A DNA stretch of 64,000 nucleotides from JAIXWP01 sp965247015 (GTDB lineage: Bacteria; Bacteroidota; Bacteroidia; Flavobacteriales_D; Sanyastnellaceae), in contig CBDFGG010000003.1 in NCBI GenBank assembly GCA_965247015.1, positions 434,001 through 498,000 on the forward strand, in the 5' to 3' direction. Positions 24,141 to 32,623 of this stretch are shown here, in pieces. The notes beneath the pieces are model-generated. The model ran no database searches and was not told where the DNA came from. It saw nothing but the letters and a program-made list of their open reading frames with translations. Position 1 is the first letter of the stretch, and every line of letters starts with the position of its first letter. Made by a program: the position numbers and the translations under genes.

Positions 24141-25457
24141 TTAATCTTCTTCAGTCTCAAAGAACTCTTTGAATCTCTGAAGAAAACCAATACCTCTATC
24201 TTTCGCCTTCGGTGCCTTCTCTGGCGCCTTTGGCTCTGATTGCTCTTCAATTTGTGGCTCAACAGTATCAGTGATTTCTGTTTCAATCACCTTTGCTTCG
24301 TACTTCGAACCTTTCTCTAATCCGTTGATCACAAGACCTACGCCAGTAGACAATGTTGGCATCAACATATCTTCGCTTGGAGCCTTAGAAACGTGCTCGT
24401 TTGGATAACCTACACGGCAGCTCATACCAGTAACATACTCCACCAACTGCTTCATGTGCTTTAATTGAGCACCACCACCGGTGATAACAATACCGCCGAT
24501 CAATTGCTTTTCGAAGCCGCTATTCTTGATCTCGTAGTGCACGTGCTCCAAGATCTCAGTCATACGTGCCTCGATGATATGCGCCAAATTACGAATGCTG
24601 ATTTCCTTAGGCTCGCGACCCTTTAATCCAGGAATTACAACGATATCTGTTTCTTTATTTTCTACGGCCAACGCACTACCGAACTTCACTTTCAAAAGTT
24701 CTGCTTGGTTTTTCATAATCGTGCAGCCTTGCTTGATATCCTCAGTAATAATATTACCACCGAAAGGAATCACTGCAGTGTGACGAATGATGCCCTCTTG
24801 GAAGATAGCGATGTCTGTAGTTCCACCCCCGATATCAATGAGTGCAATACCTGCTTCTTTCTCTTCAGCGGTCAAAGCTGCGGCGCTAGAAGCCAATGGC
24901 TCAAGCGTTAGCTGATCCACTTCCAACCCTGCTTTGGTGACACACTTATAGATGTTGCGAATCGCTGTCATCTGACCAGTGATGATGTGGAAGTTAGCCT
25001 GAAGGCGCGCTCCACACATGCCGATTGGTTCTTTGATACCAGCCTCAGCATCTACTGTATATTCTTGTGGCAATACGTGGATGATCTCCTCACCTGGCAA
25101 CATTGCCAAGTTGTACATATCCTCGATAAGCGCATCGATATCCGTTTGAGTAATTTCGTCCTCTGAGTTTTTACGAGTGCGCATACCGTTGTATTGTAAA
25201 CTCTTGATATGCTGACCAGCGATACCAACGTTTACAACCTTGATATTTACGCCGCTCTTTTCAGAAGCTTCGGCAACGGCTGCCTTAATACTTGCAACGG
25301 TCTTTTCGATATTAGCCACAACACCGCGGCTAACACCTACGCTCTCGCTCTTTCCAATGCCGAGCAATTCAATTTTTCCGTTTTCTGTGCGTCGACCAAC
25401 AAGACATGCAATCTTGGTGGTTCCGATGTCTAATCCAACAACTAGATCTGAGTTCAT
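24141..25457 (-). CDS. ftsA: FtsA, actin-like Z-ring membrane tether
   Basis: Actin-like ATPase that ties FtsZ to the membrane. I chose the ATG at 25457 (438 residues), since upstream in-frame sequence overlaps ftsQ. LVVGLDIGTTKIACLVG (residues 5-21) is phosphate loop 1, IDIGGGTTDIAIFQEG near 210 is phosphate 2, and IVITGGGAQLKHM near 330 the adenosine motif. The C-terminus has an acidic linker and the amphipathic helix RGIGFLQRFKEFFE, the membrane-targeting end. It follows ftsQ by 25 bp. The usual neighbour ftsZ is absent, with a terminator 20 bp downstream. Confidence 0.95.
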   Translation of the reverse strand: MNSDLVVGLDIGTTKIACLVGRRTENGKIELLGIGKSESVGVSRGVVANIEKTVASIKAAVAEASEKSGVNIKVVNVGIAGQHIKSLQYNGMRTRKNSEDEITQTDIDALIEDMYNLAMLPGEEIIHVLPQEYTVDAEAGIKEPIGMCGARLQANFHIITGQMTAIRNIYKCVTKAGLEVDQLTLEPLASSAAALTAEEKEAGIALIDIGGGTTDIAIFQEGIIRHTAVIPFGGNIITEDIKQGCTIMKNQAELLKVKFGSALAVENKETDIVVIPGLKGREPKEISIRNLAHIIEARMTEILEHVHYEIKNSGFEKQLIGGIVITGGGAQLKHMKQLVEYVTGMSCRVGYPNEHVSKAPSEDMLMPTLSTGVGLVINGLEKGSKYEAKVIETEITDTVEPQIEEQSEPKAPEKAPKAKDRGIGFLQRFKEFFETEED

Positions 25458-25482
25458 CTGGTATCGTTTTCTATTCTGGTTT

Positions 25483-26397
25483 CTAATACAATTTCTTTTC
25501 ACAAACCACTTGACCTTCATATTCCAAGTGGATAGAGCTAAACGCGTTGAGATCTTGTGTCTCGAGCGCGCTTGCATAAAACTTTTTCAGTTTCTTAAAC
25601 TTCTTATTCAAATCCTTCACAGCTCCCACATAGATGCGGTGATCTCCAACGCGTGGTATGATTTGAACATTGCGTGATGCATCAATAAAAACATGATCCA
25701 CTTGCGCCATCAAAAACTCATCAGTTCTTAGATGCATGGTCAAATAATACATATCATCCAACATCGAATGGAAAGCCCATTTCTCGTCTTTGCGCTTTTC
25801 CACTACCGATTCAGAAATCATCTTCTCTTGAATATTCCCTACAAATACCGGTAGTTTCAAGGCATTGCTTCCAGTGACCGGAAACACAAAGCCGTCTTTG
25901 TCGATATAAAAACTCGTGCCATCATTATTAAATGCACGAGCAATAGGAGTACGTTGATCGATTTTAATCATCAAACGCCCGTCTACAGTGGTGTACACCT
26001 GCGCCTCTTTGACACAAGCATTCTTCGTAATGGTCGAATGAATTTTTTGAATTGGAATATTCACGATCTTCTTTCCAACTAAACTGTCGTTTCTGGATTG
26101 GATCGCAGACAAAATCTCTCGTTCTGAAATAAAAGAATTTCCCTCAGCGTCTTTTTGAATTTCAACTTCCACTTTCCAACACACTTCAGCATTTTGCTTG
26201 TTTCCTGAAAAAACGATGAGAGTGAGAATAGCTGCTGCTGCAAGACCCGCAAGTACATTTATAAAAATACGACGGCCTCTACGCTTCTTCTTAGAAGGCG
26301 CGCCGGCGTTGACTTCTGGAGTCTCTGCTTGAGGTTTTGGGTCGGTATTTTCGAAGTAGTTATTCACGAGGATCGCCACGGAGGGAATACCCTCCAC
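25483..26397 (-). CDS. ftsQ: FtsQ/DivIB-like cell-division protein
   Basis: 304 residues from a GTG at 26397. A second GTG 33 bases inside is also possible. The cytoplasmic tail is basic (SKKKRRGRR), then a single membrane helix (FINVLAGLAAAAILTLIVFSG), then the periplasmic POTRA-like and beta domains: SEREILSAIQSRNDSLVGKKIVNIPIQKI and VYTTVDGRLMIKIDQRTPIARAF. It links the early and late divisome. Identity rests on topology, the SLVGKKIVNI-type region and the adjacent ftsA. It is transcribed away from murC. Confidence 0.85.
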   Translation of the reverse strand: MEGIPSVAILVNNYFENTDPKPQAETPEVNAGAPSKKKRRGRRIFINVLAGLAAAAILTLIVFSGNKQNAEVCWKVEVEIQKDAEGNSFISEREILSAIQSRNDSLVGKKIVNIPIQKIHSTITKNACVKEAQVYTTVDGRLMIKIDQRTPIARAFNNDGTSFYIDKDGFVFPVTGSNALKLPVFVGNIQEKMISESVVEKRKDEKWAFHSMLDDMYYLTMHLRTDEFLMAQVDHVFIDASRNVQIIPRVGDHRIYVGAVKDLNKKFKKLKKFYASALETQDLNAFSSIHLEYEGQVVCEKKLY

Positions 26398-26487
26398 TTT
26401 AATCCTACTAAGAACTAGCTTTTTACAAGACCATTCGGTGACAAAAAAGAGAACTTATTCAACACCCAATGTGAAGAAACTCGTGAA

Positions 26488-28896
26488 TTACTTCACGCGG
26501 TTGGTAATGTCGTCACTTCCTGTCTTGCGGTCTCTACCTTTCACATTCTGGTTACCAAAACTGTAAGAGAAATTGACACGGAACTGGCGTGATTCCCAAC
26601 CACCAGTAGCAGTCATGTATAGACCTCCAAATTGTGAAACGCCTCTCCATTGTGATGCCCAGAAGATGTCGCCGATGCTCAAACGCAACGCAGCCTTATC
26701 ATTCCAGAAGGTCTTTTTCATCCCTGCATCCAAACTCCACATCGGATCATTTTGGAAAGTTCCACCCCAAATTCCAGGGCCACTATACCAACCTGAAAGT
26801 TCGAAGCCCCATGTCTTTGTTACAGTAAAACTGTTGTTCATGTAAAGACTATACGAATTTGCTCGGATGTCAATAACCTTACCCTCGCCGAAATCAGCGC
26901 GGTTGTGAATCTGATAAACGGACACGTTTGCGTATCCACCCCACCACTTGCTGATCTTAAATGGACTTCCGATATTCAATCCAAAATATTCCTGATATCC
27001 CAAGTTGCGCGGGCTGATAAATGATCTCGCGACTTCGGTTGTGTCCGTAATCTCTGTGAAGAAATCATTAGTTCTGCTGTAAGACAACGAGGTATTGAAG
27101 GCATACTTGTAAGTATGCGTTAGTTCAAATGCGTCTGTCAATTGCGGACGCAAATTCACATTACCTTTCTGATAGCTCAACTCATCCAATCGATATTCAA
27201 AAGGATTTAAATCCTGATAACTCGGACGATCAATACGTCGGCTATAAGTTAAATTATATGTGTGCTTTTCATTGCGGTTGTATGTCAAGGCTGCGCTTGG
27301 GAAAAAATTGATGTAATTACGATCAATCTTCTCGTAAGCAGTAGTGGTCTGTGAAACCAATTCGCCTTTACTCACCGTATGCTCTGCGCGCAAGCCGACT
27401 TGAATACCGATCTTCTTGATTTGTCGATTGTAATTAATATAACCAGCATTAATATTTTCCAAATATTCAAATGTGTTCGAACGAGTCGTATCAATGAAAT
27501 CTTGATTGGCGATAACATTGAAAAAATCCAACTGATTATCGGTTTCAACATAAGAGGTTTTGAAACCAGCACCCAGCTTGCCTTTGAAAAGGTCTTGCTC
27601 GTAATCCGCCTTGGCAGTCATCAAATTGATGAGGGTTGAAGTATTGTTTCTGAAATTATTCTCATAAAGAATAACATTCTCCGCAGGATTGTAATAAGTG
27701 TTGGGCTGGTAGCTGTCATTGTACATATCGTAGTTACCATAGTCCAAATCCACATTTAAAAAGTGACCCAATGTATCGGTGAAGCGGTAGTTGACGTTAC
27801 CCGCGAGGTTATCCCTGCGTCCACTATTGGCAGCGTTTGCGATGAGTGTACGATCATTGCCTGGAAGCACATCTGTAATTTCCGTGCGACTATTGCTATA
27901 CCAAAAGTTCTCGCCAACATTACCATTCACCATCACACCAATAGTGTGTTTATCATTGATAAAATAATCTACACCACCTTTGAAATTGTGCTTTAATCCA
28001 TCAGAACTGTTATCAGTGACTTGATTGTACCGAGATCCGTTTTGCTCTCTGTCAGATTTCATAAAACTCCAATATTCTCCCCAGTTATTGCCATAGTTTG
28101 CGTAGTAATTAAACTTCGCGTTTCTATGATTAATGGCAAAACTTGTATTGTATTTTGAATAGCGTTGAACACCATACCCTAGAGCAAGATTTCCATTCGT
28201 TCCAAAGTTTTTATTCTTTTTTAGTTTAATGTTGATGATGCCCGCATTACCAGCAGCATCAAACTTTGCAGAAGGATTTGTGATGATTTCAATGCTCTCG
28301 ATATTGCTACTTTGCATGTTCTTGAGCATATCCTTAAGACCATCGCCATCCAACGGACTGAGCTTACCATCAATGTACACCACGATGCCGCCTTTGCCCT
28401 TTACCATGATGTTTTCGTTATTGTCGATCATTACGCCAGGAGCCTTTCTCAACAACTCCATCGCATTTAAACCAGTAGCGTTGGTGGTTCCTTCGACATT
28501 GAAGACCGTTTTATCTGCTTTAATCTCAACTAGAGGTTTTACATAAACATATTCAACCGCATCTAATTCTTTCAATGCAGAAGTGATATTCACCTCTGGC
28601 ATCGATAAGTTCGTTCCTGCGGTATAATCAAAGGGCTTAGAAAGAAAATCTGCAAATCCAACTTGCTTGTAGAGCAAGGTGTAATTTCCAGATGGAACTC
28701 CAATCAATTCATAATATCCGTTTTGATCTGTAGCGGCGGTTTTAACCATCACAGAATCGGATACATTTTGGAGAATAACATTGACGAACTCCATTGGAGT
28801 ATTTTTCTCGTCCTTGATAGTGCCGTTAATACTAGGTTCTTGTGCTATTGAAAAAAGAGAAAGCAGAGCAAGAGACAAAGTGAAAATTAGTTTCAT
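26488..28896 (-). CDS. TonB-receptor-like outer-membrane beta-barrel protein with N-terminal carboxypeptidase-regulatory domain
   Basis: 802 residues. Signal peptide ends at FSIAQ. Residues about 22-105 are a carboxypeptidase-regulatory-like beta-sandwich (INGTIKDEKNTPMEFVNVILQN). Next comes a plug-like region (KPLVEIKADKTVFNVEGTTNATGLNAMELLRKAPGVM, IVVYIDGKLSPLDG, ESIEIITNPSAKFDAAGNAGIINI). The rest is a large barrel with aromatic-rich strands and a final VNFSYSFG. This is the outer-membrane beta-barrel family common in Bacteroidota. The substrate is unknown and no SusD partner is adjacent. Confidence 0.82.
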   Translation of the reverse strand: MKLIFTLSLALLSLFSIAQEPSINGTIKDEKNTPMEFVNVILQNVSDSVMVKTAATDQNGYYELIGVPSGNYTLLYKQVGFADFLSKPFDYTAGTNLSMPEVNITSALKELDAVEYVYVKPLVEIKADKTVFNVEGTTNATGLNAMELLRKAPGVMIDNNENIMVKGKGGIVVYIDGKLSPLDGDGLKDMLKNMQSSNIESIEIITNPSAKFDAAGNAGIINIKLKKNKNFGTNGNLALGYGVQRYSKYNTSFAINHRNAKFNYYANYGNNWGEYWSFMKSDREQNGSRYNQVTDNSSDGLKHNFKGGVDYFINDKHTIGVMVNGNVGENFWYSNSRTEITDVLPGNDRTLIANAANSGRRDNLAGNVNYRFTDTLGHFLNVDLDYGNYDMYNDSYQPNTYYNPAENVILYENNFRNNTSTLINLMTAKADYEQDLFKGKLGAGFKTSYVETDNQLDFFNVIANQDFIDTTRSNTFEYLENINAGYINYNRQIKKIGIQVGLRAEHTVSKGELVSQTTTAYEKIDRNYINFFPSAALTYNRNEKHTYNLTYSRRIDRPSYQDLNPFEYRLDELSYQKGNVNLRPQLTDAFELTHTYKYAFNTSLSYSRTNDFFTEITDTTEVARSFISPRNLGYQEYFGLNIGSPFKISKWWGGYANVSVYQIHNRADFGEGKVIDIRANSYSLYMNNSFTVTKTWGFELSGWYSGPGIWGGTFQNDPMWSLDAGMKKTFWNDKAALRLSIGDIFWASQWRGVSQFGGLYMTATGGWESRQFRVNFSYSFGNQNVKGRDRKTGSDDITNRVK

Positions 28897-29279
28897 AAAA
28901 TGGTAAAGTGTGTTTCGTTAGCAAAAGTACCCTTGAGCGTGACCTTGCCGTGACAAATAATGATGAACGGCAGAGTGATTAACATTCGTTAGCACACCAT
29001 TAACAACCATTTAGCATAAAATACTGTGCATGCATCGGAAATTTGTAGAGTCATTTAGAACAATAATCTAAAGAGACGGTTTTCATAGTGGTATTAAGAA
29101 TCCTCTCTAGTCTTGAGAGGAGGTTTTGGTTAAAGGTTTAGTGACTTAAGGCTGCCAACGGGCGGCCTTTTGTTTTTTACATCCCTCGTTTTTTTCGAAG
29201 TCGATAAAGTCGAAATCGACCATTGCCGTAGGAAAGGCACGCGCACATTTGCAACACCAAACCTTAATAACCAAAACAC
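28897..29279. other. 383-bp intergenic region with candidate small RNA
   Basis: No protein gene seen. It holds the divergent promoter regions of the barrel-protein gene and the XRE gene. A hairpin (TCCTCTC at 29101-29107 with its complement 29115-29121) and an intrinsic terminator at 29150-29178 lie on the plus strand although no plus-strand gene ends upstream. A weak -7-like GAAATTTG lies at 29038-29045. This suggests a short non-coding transcript of about 100 bases or a leader upstream of the XRE gene. Confidence 0.4.
29150..29178 (+). terminator. Intrinsic terminator in the 28.9-29.3 kb gap
   Basis: GGCTGCC-AACG-GGCGGCC (one T-G pair), then TTTTGTTTTTT. It is oriented to stop plus-strand transcription, 100 bp before the XRE gene. 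Confidence 0.75.
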
Positions 29280-29729
29280 ATGGCCTATCCACAAATAAAG
29301 AACCTCCGAATGATTCGTGATTTCAAACAAGAATATGTCGCTGAATATTTAGGAATGAGTCAACCCGAGTACAGCAGACTCGAAACCGGGGCTCGTTCGC
29401 CGCGCGCCGCAGAGATTCAGCAACTAGCAGCCCTCTATGGTGTTCGTTCTGATCAAATCATGCAGCAAGAGATTTCGACAGAAATTCATTCTGGTGTGTC
29501 ACGTCCTTTTCGCAGAAGTGATGCGATTCCTAGAGATATCGTAGATAAACTGATTAATAATAATAGTGATTTGTTAAAGACTGTGCTGGAGCAGCAACAA
29601 AAATCAGAGCGACTGATCGAAAAACTCATGAGCTTTATTGAGAGCAAACCCGCACCAGATAGACTATACAGAGAATTCACCTCTTTCTCACCCGTCAATG
29701 AAGATTCTAGTTCTACTCAAAAATTGTAA
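29280..29729 (+). CDS. XRE-family helix-turn-helix regulator
   Basis: 149 residues. The N-terminal HTH is MAYPQIKNLRMIRDFKQEYVAEYLGMSQPEYSRLETGARSPRAAEIQQLAALYGV, split here as a Cro/C1-type domain (residues 7-62). The C-terminal half is helical and polar (KLINNNSDLLKTVLEQQQKSERLIEKLMSFIE), probably a coiled-coil dimeriser. A -7-like CACATTTG lies about 30 bp upstream of the ATG. The receiver gene 44 bp downstream is probably in the same operon. Confidence 0.85.
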   Translation: MAYPQIKNLRMIRDFKQEYVAEYLGMSQPEYSRLETGARSPRAAEIQQLAALYGVRSDQIMQQEISTEIHSGVSRPFRRSDAIPRDIVDKLINNNSDLLKTVLEQQQKSERLIEKLMSFIESKPAPDRLYREFTSFSPVNEDSSSTQKL

Positions 29730-29773
29730 CCTAAGAGAAACCCTGTCGTTAAAACAGAACAAATACCCGATTT

Positions 29774-30274
29774 ATGACAATGCATTATTCTCCAGGTAAT
29801 CCCGGCTCTGAGTTAGACCAGATACCTCGTGTCCTATATCTTGATGATGATCAGGGGAACTTAGATTCGTTCAAAGCGAATTTCAGACAAGACTTTGAAG
29901 TTTTCACAGCAACTAATCCTGTGGAGGCGTATAATCTTATTGACTCAGAAAGAATACAGATTGTAATTACAGACCATAATATGCCAAGTATGTCCGGAGT
30001 AGAATTTTTAGAGAGCATCTCTAAAGATTTCCCATACGTGCAGCGCATCCTTTTAACCGGCTTCACAGACCTTGTGCCTGTAGTGGAAGCGGTGAATAAG
30101 GGGAAAGTTTTTAGAATCTTGACAAAACCTTTCAACACGAAAGAAATTGCCAAGATGGTTTCTGAAGCATGGGATCAGTGTAAAGATTTGTTCGAGAAAG
30201 AACGCCAAATTCAGCAACTCACCAGACAGAACCAACAGTTTGAATTTATTCTGAGACAACGCTTGTTGTCCTAG
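29774..30274 (+). CDS. Stand-alone response-regulator receiver protein with coiled-coil tail
   Basis: 166 residues. CheY-like receiver at about 18-135: acidic DDD at 24-26, phospho-acceptor D67 in VITDHNMPSMSGVEFL, Thr of LLTGFTD, and Lys of LTKPF near 118. This wording resembles RpfG-type receivers. Residues 136-166 form a Gln-rich helix (KERQIQQLTRQNQQFEFILRQ) with no recognised output domain. No histidine kinase is next to it. It probably works with the XRE protein upstream or by binding another partner. Confidence 0.85.
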   Translation: MTMHYSPGNPGSELDQIPRVLYLDDDQGNLDSFKANFRQDFEVFTATNPVEAYNLIDSERIQIVITDHNMPSMSGVEFLESISKDFPYVQRILLTGFTDLVPVVEAVNKGKVFRILTKPFNTKEIAKMVSEAWDQCKDLFEKERQIQQLTRQNQQFEFILRQRLLS

Positions 30275-30295
30275 ACTTTAACAACAACTAAATAT

Positions 30296-30327
30296 AAAAA
30301 AAGGCTTTCGATTCGGGAGCCTTTTTT
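30296..30327. terminator. Intrinsic terminator after the receiver gene
   Basis: A7-GGCT, an 11-base loop, AGCC-T6 (30296-30327). The A and T runs extend the stem and allow function in both directions. It separates the receiver gene from the convergent LuxE-like gene. Confidence 0.78.
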
Positions 30328-30330
30328 AGT

Positions 30331-30378
30331 TACTAACGACTAGTGACTAGAGTAGTGACTAGTCACTAGTCGTTAGTA
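30331..30378. repeat. Perfect 19-bp inverted repeat built from 7-bp units
   Basis: Arms 30331-30349 and 30360-30378 are exact complements around a 10-base centre. Read linearly it is heptads ACTAACG, ACTAGTG, ACTAGAG, then TAGTGAC, TAGTCAC, TAGTCGT, TAGTATC, so the 7-bp period changes orientation at the centre. It lies in the convergent spacer after the terminator. Confidence 0.85.
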
Positions 30379-30391
30379 TCTCGTCACTGAA

Positions 30392-31384
30392 TTAACTCAC
30401 CAGCAAATTGCAACCGCGCACTTCGGCATGGTCGAAGCGTCCTAGGACCTCGAAGGATTGATCCGGGTGGAGTCTTACGAGATCTTGTGTGGCGATGAAC
30501 GCACAGCTATCAATATTCGCAAGATCGATGACGTTGAGTCCGCCGCTGCCTGCTGTGCTAGAGATGGCGAATGGGTCGGTTGTTTCGCGGTGCAGCACTT
30601 TCATCCAAGGTGGGCAGTTGAAAATGCCGTCGCCTTTTGAATATGCTTGGCTCAAGAGTTCTGTCATTCCGTATTCGCTATGAATCTTTTCTACCTTCCA
30701 TTTTTCGTGTAAAAAAGAATGCACTTGCTGACGGGTCCATTCTTCGCGTCGGCCTTTCATACCGCCCGTTTCCATGATGGTAATACCTGATAAATCCAAC
30801 GAAAATTGCTCTGCAAAATCAAGCAGCCCAAAAGTCACACCCAATAGCAAGCATGGCTTTCCTTCTTGCTTGACTTCTTTCAGAATATGAGCGAGTTTTT
30901 CAAATTCATTTAGAAAAAAGCCACTTCGCGGGTCGTTGCTACTTTTAATGAGATGATCGGCCATGTAGATCAACGACGAGCCGGTGCGTTCCAAGTAGGA
31001 GGGCAACAGCGCAAGGATGACCATATCTGAAGCTTTACCATAAAACAAATCAAAAGCCTCGGTAAAAGACCTTTCATAAATGCCAAGATCTCGCACAAAA
31101 TGCTTAGAAGGGTTGGTCTGATTAGTAGTTCCGCTACTTGTAAACGTAATCACCTCCTTCCAATCGCCTGATTTTACAGTATGACTCTTAAAAAACTCAA
31201 TGGGTAGAAAGGGAATTTTTTCTAAAGAATGTATAGTAGTAGCATCAACCTTTATGAGCTCGATGTAGTTTTTGTAAATAATACAATTAGTCGCCTGATA
31301 GCGGAATAGTTCTAAGGCCTTTTCCTCAAAGGATTCAGGGCTTGTAATTGTGAAAATTTGTTGTTTAAATAAATCGCGCTCCAT
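30392..31384 (-). CDS. LuxE/PaaK-like acyl-protein synthetase
   Basis: 330 residues, adenylate-forming superfamily. The phosphate-binding loop is TFTSSGTTNQTNPSKHFV near 85-102. ETGGMKGRREEW near 210 and HSEYGMTELLSQAYS near 234 are the downstream ATP motifs, and RFDHAEVRGCNLLV lies at the C-terminus. It would activate a carboxylic acid as acyl-AMP and pass it to a thiol, as LuxE does for fatty acids. It is a widespread stand-alone gene in Bacteroidota. Substrate unknown. It is divergent from a lipoprotein gene. Confidence 0.85.
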   Translation of the reverse strand: MERDLFKQQIFTITSPESFEEKALELFRYQATNCIIYKNYIELIKVDATTIHSLEKIPFLPIEFFKSHTVKSGDWKEVITFTSSGTTNQTNPSKHFVRDLGIYERSFTEAFDLFYGKASDMVILALLPSYLERTGSSLIYMADHLIKSSNDPRSGFFLNEFEKLAHILKEVKQEGKPCLLLGVTFGLLDFAEQFSLDLSGITIMETGGMKGRREEWTRQQVHSFLHEKWKVEKIHSEYGMTELLSQAYSKGDGIFNCPPWMKVLHRETTDPFAISSTAGSGGLNVIDLANIDSCAFIATQDLVRLHPDQSFEVLGRFDHAEVRGCNLLVS

Positions 31385-31426
31385 TCGAGTGCAAAGAAAT
31401 TGGATAAATTGAATAGATTTGAACGA

Positions 31427-31924
31427 ATGAAAAAGAACTTTCTCATACTGTTATCCATAGTGGCCGTGGCAACGGGTTGTTTGAAGGACAATGAAATCCC
31501 GCCAACACCTAGCATTACCTTCAATAGCATCCGCAATTTTGGCGATTCTATTGAGGTTTTGATCGACTTCAAAGATGGCGACGGTAACTTCGGACTTGAG
31601 CAAGGCGACACATCTGGAGTCTTTGACGATTGTCTACGCACGTATAATCTCTATGCCGAATACTACGAAAAGCAGAATGGAGAATGGGTGCGAACAGTGA
31701 TTGACCCATGCTTTAATCCAAATGCAGCCCCCTTCTATTATCGCGTGCCTTGGGCAAAGCCTACGGGGCAGGATCAAAGCCAGCAGGGCACCATTACACT
31801 AGATATGATTACCTATTACTTGCCCTCTGAGTACGACACTTGTAGATTCGAAATAAAAGTGGTAGACAGAGATATGCAAGAAAGTAATACCATCATCACA
31901 AGTGAGATTATTAAGCCACAATAG
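31427..31924 (+). CDS. Lipoprotein of unknown function
   Basis: 165 residues from the ATG at 31427. A longer start at 31400 adds only a polar leader before the signal peptide. Signal peptide ATGCLKD puts the lipid Cys near residue 18. The mature part contains FKDGDGNFGLEQGD, an Asp/Gly-rich loop that could bind calcium, and a beta-rich remainder (STAGSG-free, ending SEIIKPQ). A TAGATTTG element (31414-31421) matches TAnnTTTG but is very close to the start. Family not recognised. Confidence 0.65.
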   Translation: MKKNFLILLSIVAVATGCLKDNEIPPTPSITFNSIRNFGDSIEVLIDFKDGDGNFGLEQGDTSGVFDDCLRTYNLYAEYYEKQNGEWVRTVIDPCFNPNAAPFYYRVPWAKPTGQDQSQQGTITLDMITYYLPSEYDTCRFEIKVVDRDMQESNTIITSEIIKPQ

Positions 31925-31946
31925 TGGACGAAATACCTAGTCAATT

Positions 31947-31979
31947 CGCCCGTCTCCCTAAGAGTCGGGCGTTTTTTTT
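31947..31979 (+). terminator. Intrinsic terminator
   Basis: CGCCCG (31947-31952), 13-base loop, CGGGCG (31966-31971), then eight T. Ends the lipoprotein transcript. Confidence 0.88.
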
Positions 31980-32119
31980 GATGGTTTTGAACTGTGATTT
32001 GTTCACTTCTCTCGATTAAAATTCTGAAAATGAATGGCAACCATTCGAATCTTCGGGCGTCTTACTATTGACTGCTCTGCTACAAAGAACAAATACTAAC
32101 CACATAATTCGGAAAAACC

Positions 32120-32539
32120 ATGACAAGCATTATTCAAAACATCATGGAGGAAAATCCGGGGATTTTCATCTTAGTTCTCTTCATTTTTTTTATTGGGGCT
32201 GTTGGTAAAGCTAAGCTTTTCGCCAAAGCAGATCAACCGTGGGTAGCGGCATTAGTTCCTGTTTGGGACCTAGTGGTGGTACTTCGAATGGTAGGTCGTC
32301 CTCTCTGGCATGCTGTGTTTTTGTTGATTCCAGGATTCAACATCTACTTTGGTTTCAAACTTTTGATTGAAATCGCTCAGTCATTCGGTAAAGTATCAAT
32401 GATTGATGCCATCTTCGTTTGCTTCTTCAATGTATTCTATGTTCTAAACCTTGGTTTAGCATATAATGAGTTGTACTACGGCCCAGTTTATGGCGTCGAC
32501 GTAAAAGATGTGTTGGCCCGCAAGCCAGCACTTGTTTAG
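32120..32539 (+). CDS. DUF5684 membrane protein
   Basis: 139 residues, three to four helices. KLFAKADQPWVAALVPVWDLVVVLRMVGRPLWHAVFLLIPGFNIYFGF matches DUF5684, a membrane module found alone or fused to signal peptidase I in Bacteroidota. No Ser-Lys peptidase residues are present, so this is the stand-alone form. Flanked by terminators, it is transcribed alone. Confidence 0.75.
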   Translation: MTSIIQNIMEENPGIFILVLFIFFIGAVGKAKLFAKADQPWVAALVPVWDLVVVLRMVGRPLWHAVFLLIPGFNIYFGFKLLIEIAQSFGKVSMIDAIFVCFFNVFYVLNLGLAYNELYYGPVYGVDVKDVLARKPALV

Positions 32540-32563
32540 ATTTTTGGTTTCATAATCTGAAGG

Positions 32564-32594
32564 AAAAAGCCTCGTCATCGGACGGGGCTTTTTT
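32564..32594 (+). terminator. Intrinsic terminator
   Basis: AAAAAGCCTCGTC pairs with GACGGGGCTTTTT around a short ATCG loop (one T-G pair), followed by T. Ends the DUF5684 transcript. Confidence 0.87.
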
Positions 32595-32623
32595 ATTATT
32601 TTTGAATAAAGCAACCTGTTCTT

